NCBI GenBank assembly: GCA_041652935.1
Contig: JBAZGH010000032.1
Coordinates: forward strand, 1-11,352
Source of the DNA: JBAZGH01 sp041652935
GTDB lineage: Bacteria > Patescibacteriota > Patescibacteriia > Patescibacteriales > XYC2-FULL-47-12
DNA: 11,352 nucleotides
Direction: 5' to 3'
Part shown: positions 1 to 6,268 of the stretch, piece by piece
Numbering within the stretch: the stretch's first letter is position 1
Layout of the letters: the number at the start of each line of letters is the position of its first letter
Notes under the pieces: generated by a model
What the model was told of the DNA's origin: nothing
Databases searched by the model: none
Seen by the model: only the letters and a program-made list of their open reading frames with translations
Translations under genes and position numbers: made by a program

Positions 1-117
1 ATCGCGATTGAGGATAGTCCGGAAACTTATTATGAATGGAATCAGATGGGTTGCCGGGATGATTTATGCGAATTAACGCCGTTTGAAACCGGATTGAATT
101 TCGGCAGTGAAGAATAA
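1..117 (+). CDS. 3' end of an unrecognised protein (partial)
   Basis: The window opens inside a reading frame that gives 38 codons before TAA at 115-117. The visible tail is acidic and contains two cysteines (MGCRDDLCELTPFE). Codon use resembles the neighbouring genes and a hairpin terminator follows 13 bases after the stop, so this is probably a real gene end rather than a chance frame. I do not recognise the family. The start and most of the protein lie outside the window. Confidence 0.6.
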   Translation: MAIEDSPETYYEWNQMGCRDDLCELTPFETGLNFGSEE

Positions 118-130
118 AATTTTTTAAATA

Positions 131-166
131 AAAAAACACGGAAATAATTTTTTTCCGTGTTTTTTA
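131..166. terminator. Bidirectional intrinsic terminator
   Basis: AAAAAACACGGAAA at 131-144 pairs with TTTTCCGTGTTTTTT ending at about 165. The A-tract and T-tract make it work on both strands. It lies between the convergent partial gene (ends 117) and the ZIP transporter (stop at 168) and can serve both. Confidence 0.8.
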
Positions 167-167
167 T

Positions 168-911
168 TTATTCCATTAAAAGCAACAATCCCATTATGCC
201 GATACCTAAAATAATGCCGATAAATTGTTTTAAAGAGGAAAGAAGCGAGTCCTCTTTTTTTAACTCTGGTATTAAATCAGCAGTTGCTATATAGATAAAT
301 CCGCCAATGGTAAGCGGAACAGCGATATCAATAAAATTTTCCATTGTGTTTTGGAAAATGATCGCAATTCCCGCTCCTATAATTGCTGTTAGCGCAGAGA
401 GAAAATTGTAAAAAATTGCTTTAAATTTTGAAAGCCCGGCATAAATTAAAACGCCGAAGTCCCCGATTTCTTGGGGAATTTCATGCATAGCAACTGCGAC
501 TGTTGTAGCGACTCCAGTAGCGGGATTAATGAAAAAAGCCGCCGCTATAATAATTCCGTCCAGCAGGTTATGCAAGCCGTCACCGATTAAATTTATTCCA
601 GCCAGATGATGCGGATGATCGTCGCAGGTAGGCACATGGCAATGGCGCCAATGAAGTATTTTTTCCAATACAAAAAAAAGCAAAATTCCACCGATAATGA
701 ATAGAGATGAATTTAAATTAAATTTTCCCTCCTTAACCAGCTCTGGAAGCAAATGCAAGAAAGAGCCGCCAATCAACGATCCAGCCGAAAAGCTGACTAA
801 AAACATCAAGATTTTTTTCAGTTTCTCCGCCTTAACAGCTAAAGTAATAGCGCCGACCAATGAAATAAAAGAGATAATAGTTACGCTGGTGAAGATGTAG
901 ATATTAGTCAT
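168..911 (-). CDS. ZIP-family divalent metal transporter
   Basis: A 247-aa polytopic membrane protein of about eight hydrophobic segments, likely moving zinc or a related divalent metal into the cytoplasm. ZIP hallmarks are in order: HLLPE (53-57) after the first segments, a histidine/cysteine-rich loop (about 87-102, HWRHCH then HPHH), HNLLDG in TM4 (114-119), and HEIPQEIGD in TM5 (143-151). The last two supply the metal-site His, Asn, Asp and Glu residues of the family. A late acidic IPE motif (214-216) also fits. The second His of the eukaryotic HEIPHE motif is Gln here, as in many prokaryotic ZIPs. The length is ordinary for bacterial members. It diverges from the MFS gene, has its own promoter at 945-973, and shows no Shine-Dalgarno before the ATG. 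Which metal it carries cannot be read from sequence. Confidence 0.9.
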   Translation of the reverse strand: MTNIYIFTSVTIISFISLVGAITLAVKAEKLKKILMFLVSFSAGSLIGGSFLHLLPELVKEGKFNLNSSLFIIGGILLFFVLEKILHWRHCHVPTCDDHPHHLAGINLIGDGLHNLLDGIIIAAAFFINPATGVATTVAVAMHEIPQEIGDFGVLIYAGLSKFKAIFYNFLSALTAIIGAGIAIIFQNTMENFIDIAVPLTIGGFIYIATADLIPELKKEDSLLSSLKQFIGIILGIGIMGLLLLME

Positions 912-944
912 AATTTTTAGATTGTCAATTTTTATTGTATAATG

Positions 945-973
945 ATTATAACTGATATCAAGTAAAGCGTAAA
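945..973 (-). promoter_or_regulatory. Promoter of the ZIP transporter gene
   Basis: On the minus strand TTTACG (968-973) and a perfect TATAAT (945-950) are 17 bases apart. The start point would be near 938, giving a leader of about 27 nt without a Shine-Dalgarno. On the plus strand a TATAAT (938-943) is also present, possibly for the MFS gene, but no convincing -35 lies at the right distance: TTGTCA at 922 is only 10 bases away. Confidence 0.5.
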
Positions 974-974
974 G

Positions 975-995
975 AGTAACTAGTAACTAGTTACT
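975..995. repeat. Short palindromic intergenic repeat (CTAGTTACT type)
   Basis: AGTAACTAG (975-983), a TAA spacer and CTAGTTACT (987-995) form a perfect 9-bp inverted repeat. The word CTAGTTACTGAT (987-998) recurs exactly at 5928-5939, so this belongs to a family of dispersed intergenic repeats. It lies in the divergent ZIP/MFS control region. Confidence 0.6.
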
Positions 996-1010
996 GATGG
1001 CTTATATATT

Positions 1011-2171
1011 ATGTTAAAAAATAAAAAAATCTTCTCTTTAATATATCTCTTCAGTTTTCTCTGGGCCTTTTCCATGGCCCTGCCTTCTTATATCCAATCT
1101 TCATATCTGGAGCAGTTTGTGGACATAAAATTTGTCGGCCTGTTCGTAACTTTGGCGATGGCGATAACGCTGGCAGTGCAATTTTTTTATCCCCGCGTCA
1201 TTAAAGAATTGACAAACTATTGGACGTCAATGCTGTTGATTATTATTTACATAGTCAGCACTTTTACCTTGGCTTATTTAAATAACTGGCAGTCAGTATT
1301 AGTTTTTTTCGTCATTTATTTCGTTTGCCTGAATTTATTTTCGGTAAATTTAGATGTTTTTTTAGAAGATATTTCCGATAACCGGCACGCCGGGCAGATA
1401 CGAACCACTTTTTTAACGGTTGCCAATTGCGCCTGGGTTTTAGCCCCGGCCGTCATGGGAATTTTAGCCAGAGGCGATAACTACGGAATAATTTATATTA
1501 TTTCATCCTTTGTTGTAATTCCGATGATATTTATCCTGTTTATCTCCCGCCGCCACATGAGCGACAAGATGAAATATAAAAATCGAAATTTTAAGCAATT
1601 GTTGGCAGTGTTTGAACGCAATAAAAATATCCGGGAAGTTTTCCAGGTCGCTTTTGTTCTGCGATTTTTCTACTGCATCATGGTTTTATACGCCCCCATA
1701 TATCTGCATAAATATATCGGCTTTAACTGGAGCCAGATAGGCGTTATGTTTACCATTATGCTGATGCCATTCGTTATTTTTCAAATGCCGGCTGGTAAGA
1801 TTGCTGATAAATATATCGGCGAGAAAGAAATTATGGTTGTGGGGCTACTGATTATGATGGCAGCTACCGGATCCATATTTTTTATAACATCCTCCAGCTT
1901 TTTTGTCTGGATCGCCATTCTTTTTATGACCCGCGTTGGCGCTTCTTTAGTGGAGGCAATGCAGGACGTTTATTTTTTTAAGCAAATAGACGGACATGAT
2001 ATGGATTTAATAGATTTATTCCGTAATGTTCGCCCCTTCGCCTGGCTGTTAGGCCCGCTGTTCGCCATTATTGTTTTAGAGATATTTCCCGTTCAGTTTC
2101 TATTTTTATTTTTAGCAATAGTTATTTTAATGGGGCTGAGGCCGGCGTTGCTGTTGGAAGATACCAAATAA
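1011..2171 (+). CDS. Major facilitator superfamily (MFS) transporter
   Basis: A 386-aa integral membrane protein with about 11-12 hydrophobic helices split into two halves. A basic/polar central loop (about 178-208, rich in Arg, Lys and Asn) separates them, as in MFS carriers. The clearest signature is a motif-A-like loop at the start of the second half, PAGKIADKYIGEKE (260-273), matching the GxxxDRxGRK pattern between TM8 and TM9. The first-half motif A is not recognisable. The substrate is unknown: drug, sugar or peptide export and import are all possible. The gene stands alone, diverges from the ZIP gene and is followed by a large stem-loop. The ATG at 1011 sits directly after TTATATATT with no Shine-Dalgarno. 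It ends in TAA. Confidence 0.8.
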   Translation: MLKNKKIFSLIYLFSFLWAFSMALPSYIQSSYLEQFVDIKFVGLFVTLAMAITLAVQFFYPRVIKELTNYWTSMLLIIIYIVSTFTLAYLNNWQSVLVFFVIYFVCLNLFSVNLDVFLEDISDNRHAGQIRTTFLTVANCAWVLAPAVMGILARGDNYGIIYIISSFVVIPMIFILFISRRHMSDKMKYKNRNFKQLLAVFERNKNIREVFQVAFVLRFFYCIMVLYAPIYLHKYIGFNWSQIGVMFTIMLMPFVIFQMPAGKIADKYIGEKEIMVVGLLIMMAATGSIFFITSSSFFVWIAILFMTRVGASLVEAMQDVYFFKQIDGHDMDLIDLFRNVRPFAWLLGPLFAIIVLEIFPVQFLFLFLAIVILMGLRPALLLEDTK

Positions 2172-2176
2172 ATTTT

Positions 2177-2265
2177 TAATTTTTAAATAATACCTAATTT
2201 TTAAATCCTAAAAATTTGCGCTTTAAGCGCAAGGGGTTTAAGAATTAAGATTTATTTAAAAATTA
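2177..2265. repeat. Large nested imperfect stem-loop
   Basis: TAATTTTTAAATAA (2177-2190) is exactly complementary to TTATTTAAAAATTA (2252-2265). Inside them, CTAATTTTTAAATCC (from 2194) pairs imperfectly with GGGGTTTAAGAATTAAG. At the centre TTGCGC (2216-2221) pairs with GCGCAA (2227-2232). The whole 89-nt stretch therefore folds back on itself. It may end MFS transcription, though no T-run follows the GC core, so a dispersed fold-back repeat is equally likely. Confidence 0.55.
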
Positions 2266-2299
2266 CAAAAATTAAAAATTTATAAGATATTAAGCACGT

Positions 2300-2328
2300 T
2301 TGACATTCTTTACTATTTAGAGTAAAAT
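2300..2328 (+). promoter_or_regulatory. Promoter of rpmG
   Basis: A perfect TTGACA (2300-2305) and TAAAAT (2323-2328) are separated by 17 bases. The start would be near 2335, leaving a leader of about 26 nt before the rpmG ATG at 2361. Confidence 0.7.
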
Positions 2329-2360
2329 AAATCAAGCATTAAATTAATAATTAGAAATTT

Positions 2361-2516
2361 ATGTCCCAAGACAGCATGATAAAGCTTGAATGCACTGAGT
2401 GCAAAAGAGTGAATTATAACTCCCACAAAAACAAAAAAACTCTCAAAGAGCGCTTAAATTTAAAAAAATTCTGTAATTCCTGCAAGAAGCACACGATGCA
2501 TAAGGAGACTAAATAA
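2361..2516 (+). CDS. rpmG: 50S ribosomal protein L33 (bL33)
   Basis: A 51-codon gene too short for most ORF scans. It encodes a basic protein beginning MSQDSMIKLECTEC and ending CKKHTMHKETK. Two CxxC pairs (C11/C14 and C38/C41) form the zinc ribbon of the Cys-containing L33 type. The surrounding basic residues and the YNSHKNKK segment match the family, and the length is typical. It binds 23S rRNA in the large subunit. It has a strong promoter (2300-2328) and a terminator just after the stop, so it is a single-gene unit. No Shine-Dalgarno precedes the ATG. In many bacteria rpmG, tRNA-Trp, secE and nusG are neighbours. Here only tRNA-Trp is adjacent, on the opposite strand, and no secE or nusG is seen. 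Confidence 0.93.
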   Translation: MSQDSMIKLECTECKRVNYNSHKNKKTLKERLNLKKFCNSCKKHTMHKETK

Positions 2517-2528
2517 TATTTTAGAACT

Positions 2529-2558
2529 AAAACAGTCCCTAATTCGGGACTGTTTTTT
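2529..2558. terminator. Bidirectional terminator between rpmG and tRNA-Trp
   Basis: CAGTCCC (2533-2539), loop TAATTC, GGGACTG (2546-2552), flanked by AAAA and TTTTTT. The perfect 7-bp GC-rich stem extends through A/T pairs. It lies between the convergent rpmG and tRNA-Trp transcripts and can end both. The terminator after the YqeY-like gene has a similar core (CAGTCC with GGGCTG). Confidence 0.88.
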
Positions 2559-2563
2559 ATTTG

Positions 2564-2634
2564 CACGGGTGGAGGGAATCGAACCCCCGCTAGAGGTTTT
2601 GGAGACCCCTGTACTACCACTATACGACACCCGC
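2564..2634 (-). tRNA. tRNA-Trp (anticodon CCA)
   Basis: Read on the minus strand, a 71-nt cloverleaf closes. The acceptor is GCGGGTG with CACCCGT, the D stem GTAT with GTAC, the anticodon stem GGGGT with ACCTC around loop CTCCAAA (anticodon CCA), the variable loop four nt, and the T stem GGGGG with CCCTC around TTCGATT. The discriminator is G73, as expected for tRNA-Trp. No CCA tail is encoded, so it must be added after transcription. The first acceptor pair is a G1-U72 wobble rather than the usual A-U. Anticodon CCA reads UGG only, consistent with UGA not being read as Trp. It has its own promoter and shares the terminator with rpmG. Confidence 0.95.
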
Positions 2635-2643
2635 ATTATTGAA

Positions 2644-2672
2644 AATATAACAGTTATTGCTATTTTTTGCAA
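2644..2672 (-). promoter_or_regulatory. Promoter of tRNA-Trp
   Basis: On the minus strand TTGCAA (2667-2672) and TATATT (2644-2649) are exactly 17 bases apart, with the start expected a few bases upstream of the mature tRNA 5' end at 2634. It overlaps the presumed plus-strand promoter of the following operon. Confidence 0.6.
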
Positions 2673-2686
2673 ATATATGCTAGAAT
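2657..2686 (+). promoter_or_regulatory. Possible promoter of the membrane protein/oxidoreductase operon
   Basis: TTGCTA (2657-2662), an 18-base spacer and TAGAAT (2681-2686) preceded by TGC, an extended -10 pattern. The start would be near 2693, about 20 nt before the ATG at 2713. It interleaves with the divergent tRNA-Trp promoter, so the two could compete for polymerase. Confidence 0.4.
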
Positions 2687-2712
2687 TATCATATATTTAT
2701 TAAAATAAACCT

Positions 2713-3033
2713 ATGAAAAATTCAAAATTAATTTGGCAAAGTTTTTTACAATCAACCGGAGTTTTTATTTATGTAGCTGGCATTTCTGCTTTAATGATAA
2801 ACGGGGACAAAATATTCGGCAAAATGCAAAATCTTTGGGGACCGATGATGTTCTTAATGCTATTTGTAATATCGGCGTTGATTACTTCATTGCTAGTATT
2901 CGGCCGTCCGGTTTATCTTTATTTTGAAGGCCAAAAAAAAGACGGTGTTGCATTACTGTTTTGGACGGCTGGGTGGCTGGTTTTAATGACAATTTTGATT
3001 TTTACGGCAACGGCGGCAATAACATTAGCATAA
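2713..3033 (+). CDS. Small membrane protein with three TM segments, function unknown
   Basis: A 106-aa protein with three clear hydrophobic segments at about residues 10-30, 44-64 and 79-105. A short hydrophilic stretch containing GDKIFGKMQN separates the first two and YFEGQKKDG separates the last two. I do not recognise a named family. It starts the operon: its stop is nine bases before the oxidoreductase alpha subunit ATG, so the three genes are probably co-transcribed. That could mean a role beside the soluble enzyme, or only shared expression. No signal peptide cleavage site or catalytic motif is visible. The start is the first ATG after the presumed promoter, with no Shine-Dalgarno. Confidence 0.75.
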   Translation: MKNSKLIWQSFLQSTGVFIYVAGISALMINGDKIFGKMQNLWGPMMFLMLFVISALITSLLVFGRPVYLYFEGQKKDGVALLFWTAGWLVLMTILIFTATAAITLA

Positions 3034-3042
3034 TTTTAAAAT

Positions 3043-4734
3043 ATGGCAGAAGATAATAACATAACAACAATCCTCTTAGGTGGAGAAGCCGGAGACGGCG
3101 TTAAAGAGGCCGGGATAAGTTTTTCCAAGCTTCTTTTGGAAGTAGGACAGAAATTATTTATTTCTTTTGAGTACCCGTCTTTAATACGGGGCGGACATAA
3201 TTCTTGTTCGCTTAGTTTTAGTAATGAAAAAGTATTTAATAATTTAAATGAATTAGATATTGTGATTGCTTTTAATAAGGAGACAGTTGAATTGCATAAA
3301 AAAGAATTAAGAAAAGGGGGAATAATAATTATTGATAGTGATAAAGCAGCAACATCAAACAATAATTTAGCTTTGCCAATGAGCGCTTTTACTAAAAAGC
3401 AAAATGCCCATCATCTAGCGCGTACTTCAGTTGCTTTAGGCGCCCTAGTGTATTATTTTTCATTGCCTTTAAACAAACTAGAAAAGATATTTAAAGAGTC
3501 ATTTAAAAACAAAGCGAAAGATAATATTGTTTTGGCGCGCCAAGGATTTGAATATGCGAAAAAAAATAATTGGCCGCAATTAAAAATAAAGATAGCTAAA
3601 AAGGGGACTGCCCGATTAATTGACGGCAATCAGGCGTTTGCCGAAGGTTTATTAAGCGCCGGACTGGAAAATTATATTGCCTATCCTATGACTCCGGCTA
3701 CCTCAATTTTGCATTTTTTAGCCGAGCATAAAGATAAGTATAAAATTAAAGTAATTCAGCCGGAAAATGAAATCGCGGCGGCGATAATGGCGATTGGCGC
3801 TTCTTATGCCGGCAAGAGATCGGCGGTTGGAACTTCCGGAGGCGGTTTTGCTTTAATGCAAGAATCTTTTAGTTTGGCAGGCATTACTGAAATTCCTTTT
3901 GTGGCAGTTATTTCTCAGCGTCCAGGACCGGCTACCGGCGTTCCAACAGGAACCGGGCAAGCAGATTTAGCTATGTTAAAAAATGCCGGACACGGCGAAT
4001 TTCCATTAGTTGTATTAGCTCCGGGTGATGCTGAAGAAAGCTATGAAGCTGGCGCTCGAGCGCTTAATTTGGCTTGGCAGTTTCAGGTTCCGGTTTTAGT
4101 TTTACTGGATAAGCATTTATCAGAAAGCATAGCATCAGTTGATTTGAAAGAAAATAAAAAAATAGTTAGAGGAAAATTAGCTAATATAAAAGAAAAAAAT
4201 TATAAGCGCTATTCTTTTTTCAAAGATGGCATTTCGCCAATGGCTTTTCCGGGGACAAGGGGTTTGTCGGTTAAAAGCAACAGCTATGAGCATGATGAGC
4301 GGGGAATAGTTACGGAGAATCCGACAATAGTAAAAAAAATGTTTGATAAACGCTTTAAGAAAATTCCTTTAATAATTCGTGAAATTAATAATCAAAGTCC
4401 GCTTAAGGTTTATGGCGATAAAAAAGCTACTAATGCCATAATTTTTTGGGGGTCAACTAAGGGCGCTGTGCTGGAAGCTATAAAAAATATAAAGCAATCG
4501 ATAAAAGCAATCCAAATAATTAGCATGGAACCATTTCCTGATAAAAAACTTGCCAGCGAATTAAAGCAAATAAAGAAAATAATTGCCGTTGAAGGAAATG
4601 CGATCGGACAGCTGGCTTCACTTATTCGGGAAAAAACCGGAATTGAAATTAAAAATAAAATTTTACGTTACGACTCAAAGCCGTTCAACCCTGCCGATTT
4701 AGCTGAAAAAATAAACAAAGAATTAAAAAAATAA
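3043..4734 (+). CDS. 2-oxoacid:ferredoxin oxidoreductase, fused gamma-alpha subunit
   Basis: This 563-aa protein joins the gamma domain to the alpha (pyrimidine-binding) chain, as in KorA-type two-subunit enzymes. The gamma domain covers about 1-180 (GGEAGDGVKEAG at 13-24; FEYPSLIRGGHNS at 42-54). The alpha domain starts near 190 with DGNQAFAEGLLSAG, then the substrate-contact motif YPMTPATS (214-221), the conserved QRPGPATGVPTGTGQADL (292-309), SPMAFPG (398-404) and NSYEHDERG (413-421). A C-terminal transketolase-like domain (about 460-560) has VEGNAIGQLASLIR. The cytoplasmic heterodimer converts a 2-oxoacid plus CoA to acyl-CoA, CO2 and reduced ferredoxin, or the reverse. Motifs favour the 2-oxoglutarate/broad 2-oxoacid group over a dedicated pyruvate enzyme, but the substrate is not certain. 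The beta subunit starts one base after the stop. No ferredoxin gene is in the window. Confidence 0.92.
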   Translation: MAEDNNITTILLGGEAGDGVKEAGISFSKLLLEVGQKLFISFEYPSLIRGGHNSCSLSFSNEKVFNNLNELDIVIAFNKETVELHKKELRKGGIIIIDSDKAATSNNNLALPMSAFTKKQNAHHLARTSVALGALVYYFSLPLNKLEKIFKESFKNKAKDNIVLARQGFEYAKKNNWPQLKIKIAKKGTARLIDGNQAFAEGLLSAGLENYIAYPMTPATSILHFLAEHKDKYKIKVIQPENEIAAAIMAIGASYAGKRSAVGTSGGGFALMQESFSLAGITEIPFVAVISQRPGPATGVPTGTGQADLAMLKNAGHGEFPLVVLAPGDAEESYEAGARALNLAWQFQVPVLVLLDKHLSESIASVDLKENKKIVRGKLANIKEKNYKRYSFFKDGISPMAFPGTRGLSVKSNSYEHDERGIVTENPTIVKKMFDKRFKKIPLIIREINNQSPLKVYGDKKATNAIIFWGSTKGAVLEAIKNIKQSIKAIQIISMEPFPDKKLASELKQIKKIIAVEGNAIGQLASLIREKTGIEIKNKILRYDSKPFNPADLAEKINKELKK

Positions 4735-4735
4735 T

Positions 4736-5506
4736 ATGGATTTAAATACGAAAACAAAAATTACCTGGTGCCCCGGATGCCCGAATTTCGGCATATTGGC
4801 AGCTTTTAAAAGTTCAGTCAGTGATTTGGTAAAAGCAAGAGAAATTAATTTAGAGAATTTGGCTATTTTTTCCGGAATCGGCTGCCATGGAAAAATTACC
4901 GAGTATTTGAATTTGAATACTTTTACCTCTTTGCACGGACGGGCAATTCCTTTAGCTTTGGGCGCTAAAATCGCCAATCCAAAATTAAAGGCGATAGCCT
5001 TTGTCGGCGACGGAGATGTTTACGCGGAGGGGCTGGACCATTTAATACACGCGGCTAAAAAGAATTCTGACATGACCATTATTGTTCATAATAACCAAGT
5101 TTTTGCTTTAACCACCGGGCAATTTACTCCCACCAGCCCCAAAGGGTTAAAAAGTAAATCCTCACCCAAGGGAAGTATTGAAGAACCGTTAAACCCCCTA
5201 ACTTTAATACTGTCAGCCGGCGCCAGTTTTGTTGCTCGCAGTTACGCTTTGGAAATAGAAAAAACAAAAAAAATAATAACAGCCGCAATTCAGCATAGAG
5301 GTTTTTCTTTTGTGGAAATAATCCAGCCCTGCATCACTTTTTACGATACGCGAGAAATTTTAAAAAATAAAATAAAATGGCTGGATGAAAAATATAAAAC
5401 AAATGATTTTTATGGCGCTTTTAATAAAATAAGTAAATCAAAAGAAAAAATGCCACTAGGTATTTTTTATCAGGTGAAAAAGCCCATATTTGAAGATGAG
5501 GTTTAA
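4736..5506 (+). CDS. 2-oxoacid:ferredoxin oxidoreductase, beta subunit (TPP and [4Fe-4S])
   Basis: This 256-aa partner of the upstream subunit carries thiamine pyrophosphate and one iron-sulfur cluster. The four presumed cluster ligands are C12 and C15 (WCPGCPNFG), C50 (GIGCHGK) and C199 (QPCITF), matching the spacing of KorB-type beta subunits. The TPP/Mg motif starts at GDGDVYAEG (91-99) and ends near N119/N120 (HNNQVFALTTGQFTPTS). HGRAIPLALGAK (67-78) is also conserved. A common IGxNH element in the TPP motif reads AEGLDH here. It has no ferredoxin-like extension, so an outside electron carrier is needed. It starts one base after the gamma-alpha stop without a Shine-Dalgarno, suggesting translational coupling. 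No terminator is seen before the next gene. Confidence 0.93.
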   Translation: MDLNTKTKITWCPGCPNFGILAAFKSSVSDLVKAREINLENLAIFSGIGCHGKITEYLNLNTFTSLHGRAIPLALGAKIANPKLKAIAFVGDGDVYAEGLDHLIHAAKKNSDMTIIVHNNQVFALTTGQFTPTSPKGLKSKSSPKGSIEEPLNPLTLILSAGASFVARSYALEIEKTKKIITAAIQHRGFSFVEIIQPCITFYDTREILKNKIKWLDEKYKTNDFYGAFNKISKSKEKMPLGIFYQVKKPIFEDEV

Positions 5507-5523
5507 ATTTTTATTATTTTTGT

Positions 5524-5529
5524 TATAAT
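5524..5529 (+). promoter_or_regulatory. -10 box for a probably leaderless dksA-like transcript
   Basis: A perfect TATAAT ends seven bases before the ATG at 5536, so normal start-point spacing puts +1 on the A of the start codon. The -35 region is weak (TTTAAA at 5502-5507, 16 bases upstream). The unit may also receive read-through from the oxidoreductase operon. Confidence 0.45.
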
Positions 5530-5535
5530 AAAAGC

Positions 5536-5859
5536 ATGTTAGACAAAGAATTTATTAAAAAAATGAAACAGCGCCTGGAAAATGAAAAAGCAGACGTTGA
5601 GCAAAAAATTGCTGATTTAGTCAAGCCGGAAAAACCCATGGATAATCCGGAACTTGATGATATTGCCCAGGACGCGGCCGAAGATATTCTAGAAGAGTCT
5701 TCTCTGGCTGCTTTTGAGATTGTTTTAGAAAAAATCGATAATGCCCTAAATAGAATTAAAAAAAATAAATATGGCATATGCGTAAAGACGGGAAAAGAAA
5801 TTTCAAGGGAAAGATTAGAATTAGAGCCGTGGGCCGATCAAGTAACAAGTGACAATTAA
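5536..5859 (+). CDS. DksA/TraR-family protein with a degenerate zinc finger
   Basis: A 107-aa protein with the architecture of RNA polymerase-binding DksA/TraR proteins. The N-terminal coiled coil covers about 1-75 (LDKEFIKKMKQRLENEKADVEQ, then ALNRIKKNK). An acidic stretch DDIAQDAAEDILEES (41-55) fits the region at the coiled-coil tip. The finger segment YGICVKTGKEISRERLELEPWAD (79-101) follows. The normal finger has four cysteines. Here only C82 remains: T85, V103 and D106 occupy the other positions, so zinc binding is unlikely. Cys-poor members are known in the family. The last residues (QVTSDN) are encoded by AGTAACAAGTGACAATTAAC, which runs into a CAATTAA repeat, so the C-terminus may have been replaced by repeat DNA. 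The start is set by the -10 box seven bases upstream. Confidence 0.85.
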   Translation: MLDKEFIKKMKQRLENEKADVEQKIADLVKPEKPMDNPELDDIAQDAAEDILEESSLAAFEIVLEKIDNALNRIKKNKYGICVKTGKEISRERLELEPWADQVTSDN

Positions 5860-5880
5860 CAATTAACAATTACGAATTAA
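5849..5880. repeat. AT-rich tandem heptamer repeat (ACAATTA type)
   Basis: ACAATTA is repeated three times in tandem from 5852 onward, preceded by GTG and followed by a CGAATTA variant. The first copy provides the stop codon of the dksA-like gene, so the repeat reaches into the coding sequence. Confidence 0.6.
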
Positions 5881-5912
5881 AAAATACTACCGATTTAACA
5901 GTAGTATTTTTT
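5879..5912. terminator. Bidirectional terminator between the dksA-like gene and rpmB
   Basis: AAAAAATACTAC (5879-5890) and GTAGTATTTTTT (5901-5912) form a perfect 12-bp stem with a 10-base loop, with A- and T-tracts on both sides. It separates two convergent genes. Confidence 0.85.
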
Positions 5913-5927
5913 ATTATAAATTAGTCG

Positions 5928-5950
5928 CTAGTTACTGATTACTAGTTACT
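5928..5950. repeat. Direct repeat of CTAGTTACT
   Basis: CTAGTTACT occurs at 5928-5936 and 5942-5950, and CTAGTTACTGAT (5928-5939) is identical to 987-998 in the ZIP/MFS spacer. It sits just past the rpmB stop codon. It appears to be a dispersed intergenic repeat unit. Confidence 0.6.
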
Positions 5951-6179
5951 TACTTATCAAAACTTCTAAATCATACTTTTTACCTTCTTCATTCCATTTT
6001 TTCAAAGTTTTTATTGCTTTGGTTGAAAGATTTAGAGTCATTTTTTCTCCGGTAGTAGGATTAATTAGTTTTTTTTTCTGTAAATTAACCTTAAATTTAC
6101 GTTTAGTGGCAATTTTTGAATGGCTTCTCCTGTTTCCATTGCCGGTTTTTTTCCCGGTTATTTCACATGTATTAGGCAT
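5946..6179 (-). CDS. rpmB: 50S ribosomal protein L28 (bL28)
   Basis: A 77-aa, strongly basic protein beginning MPNTCEITGKKTGNGNRRSHS, the recognisable L28 N-terminus (CxxTGKxxxxGNxxSHS). It continues through KIATKRKFKVNLQKKK and ends with NLSTKAIKTLKKW, the typical C-terminal helix. It binds 23S rRNA in the large subunit. It is a single-gene unit on the minus strand with a clear promoter (6221-6249) and terminator (5879-5912). There is no Shine-Dalgarno: the leader just before the ATG is AATAAATAAGCACAAAT. The zinc-binding Cys pairs of some L28 types are absent: there is one Cys only (C5). Confidence 0.95.
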   Translation of the reverse strand: MPNTCEITGKKTGNGNRRSHSKIATKRKFKVNLQKKKLINPTTGEKMTLNLSTKAIKTLKKWNEEGKKYDLEVLISK

Positions 6180-6220
6180 ATTTGTGCTTATTTATTAGTT
6201 CTTGTATTCTTAACATAGGT

Positions 6221-6249
6221 AGTATAAACTAAATACTGCAATTTGTAAA
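6221..6249 (-). promoter_or_regulatory. Promoter of rpmB
   Basis: On the minus strand TTTACA (6244-6249) and TATACT (6221-6226) have a 17-base spacer. The start is near 6214, giving a 35-nt leader. The -35 lies just upstream of the TAAAAT (6256-6261) that may serve the divergent dehydrogenase gene, whose ATG at 6269 would then be at about +2. Confidence 0.6.
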
Positions 6250-6268
6250 TAGTAATAAAATTAATCAC

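Noticed and set aside
697..900. Plus-strand frame of 67 codons within the ZIP gene
   Set aside because: It is antisense to a conserved transporter with clear motifs and has no family-like sequence.
2414..2672. Two minus-strand frames of about 70 codons across rpmG and tRNA-Trp
   Set aside because: They read through a tRNA gene and antisense to rpmG, which fully explain this DNA.
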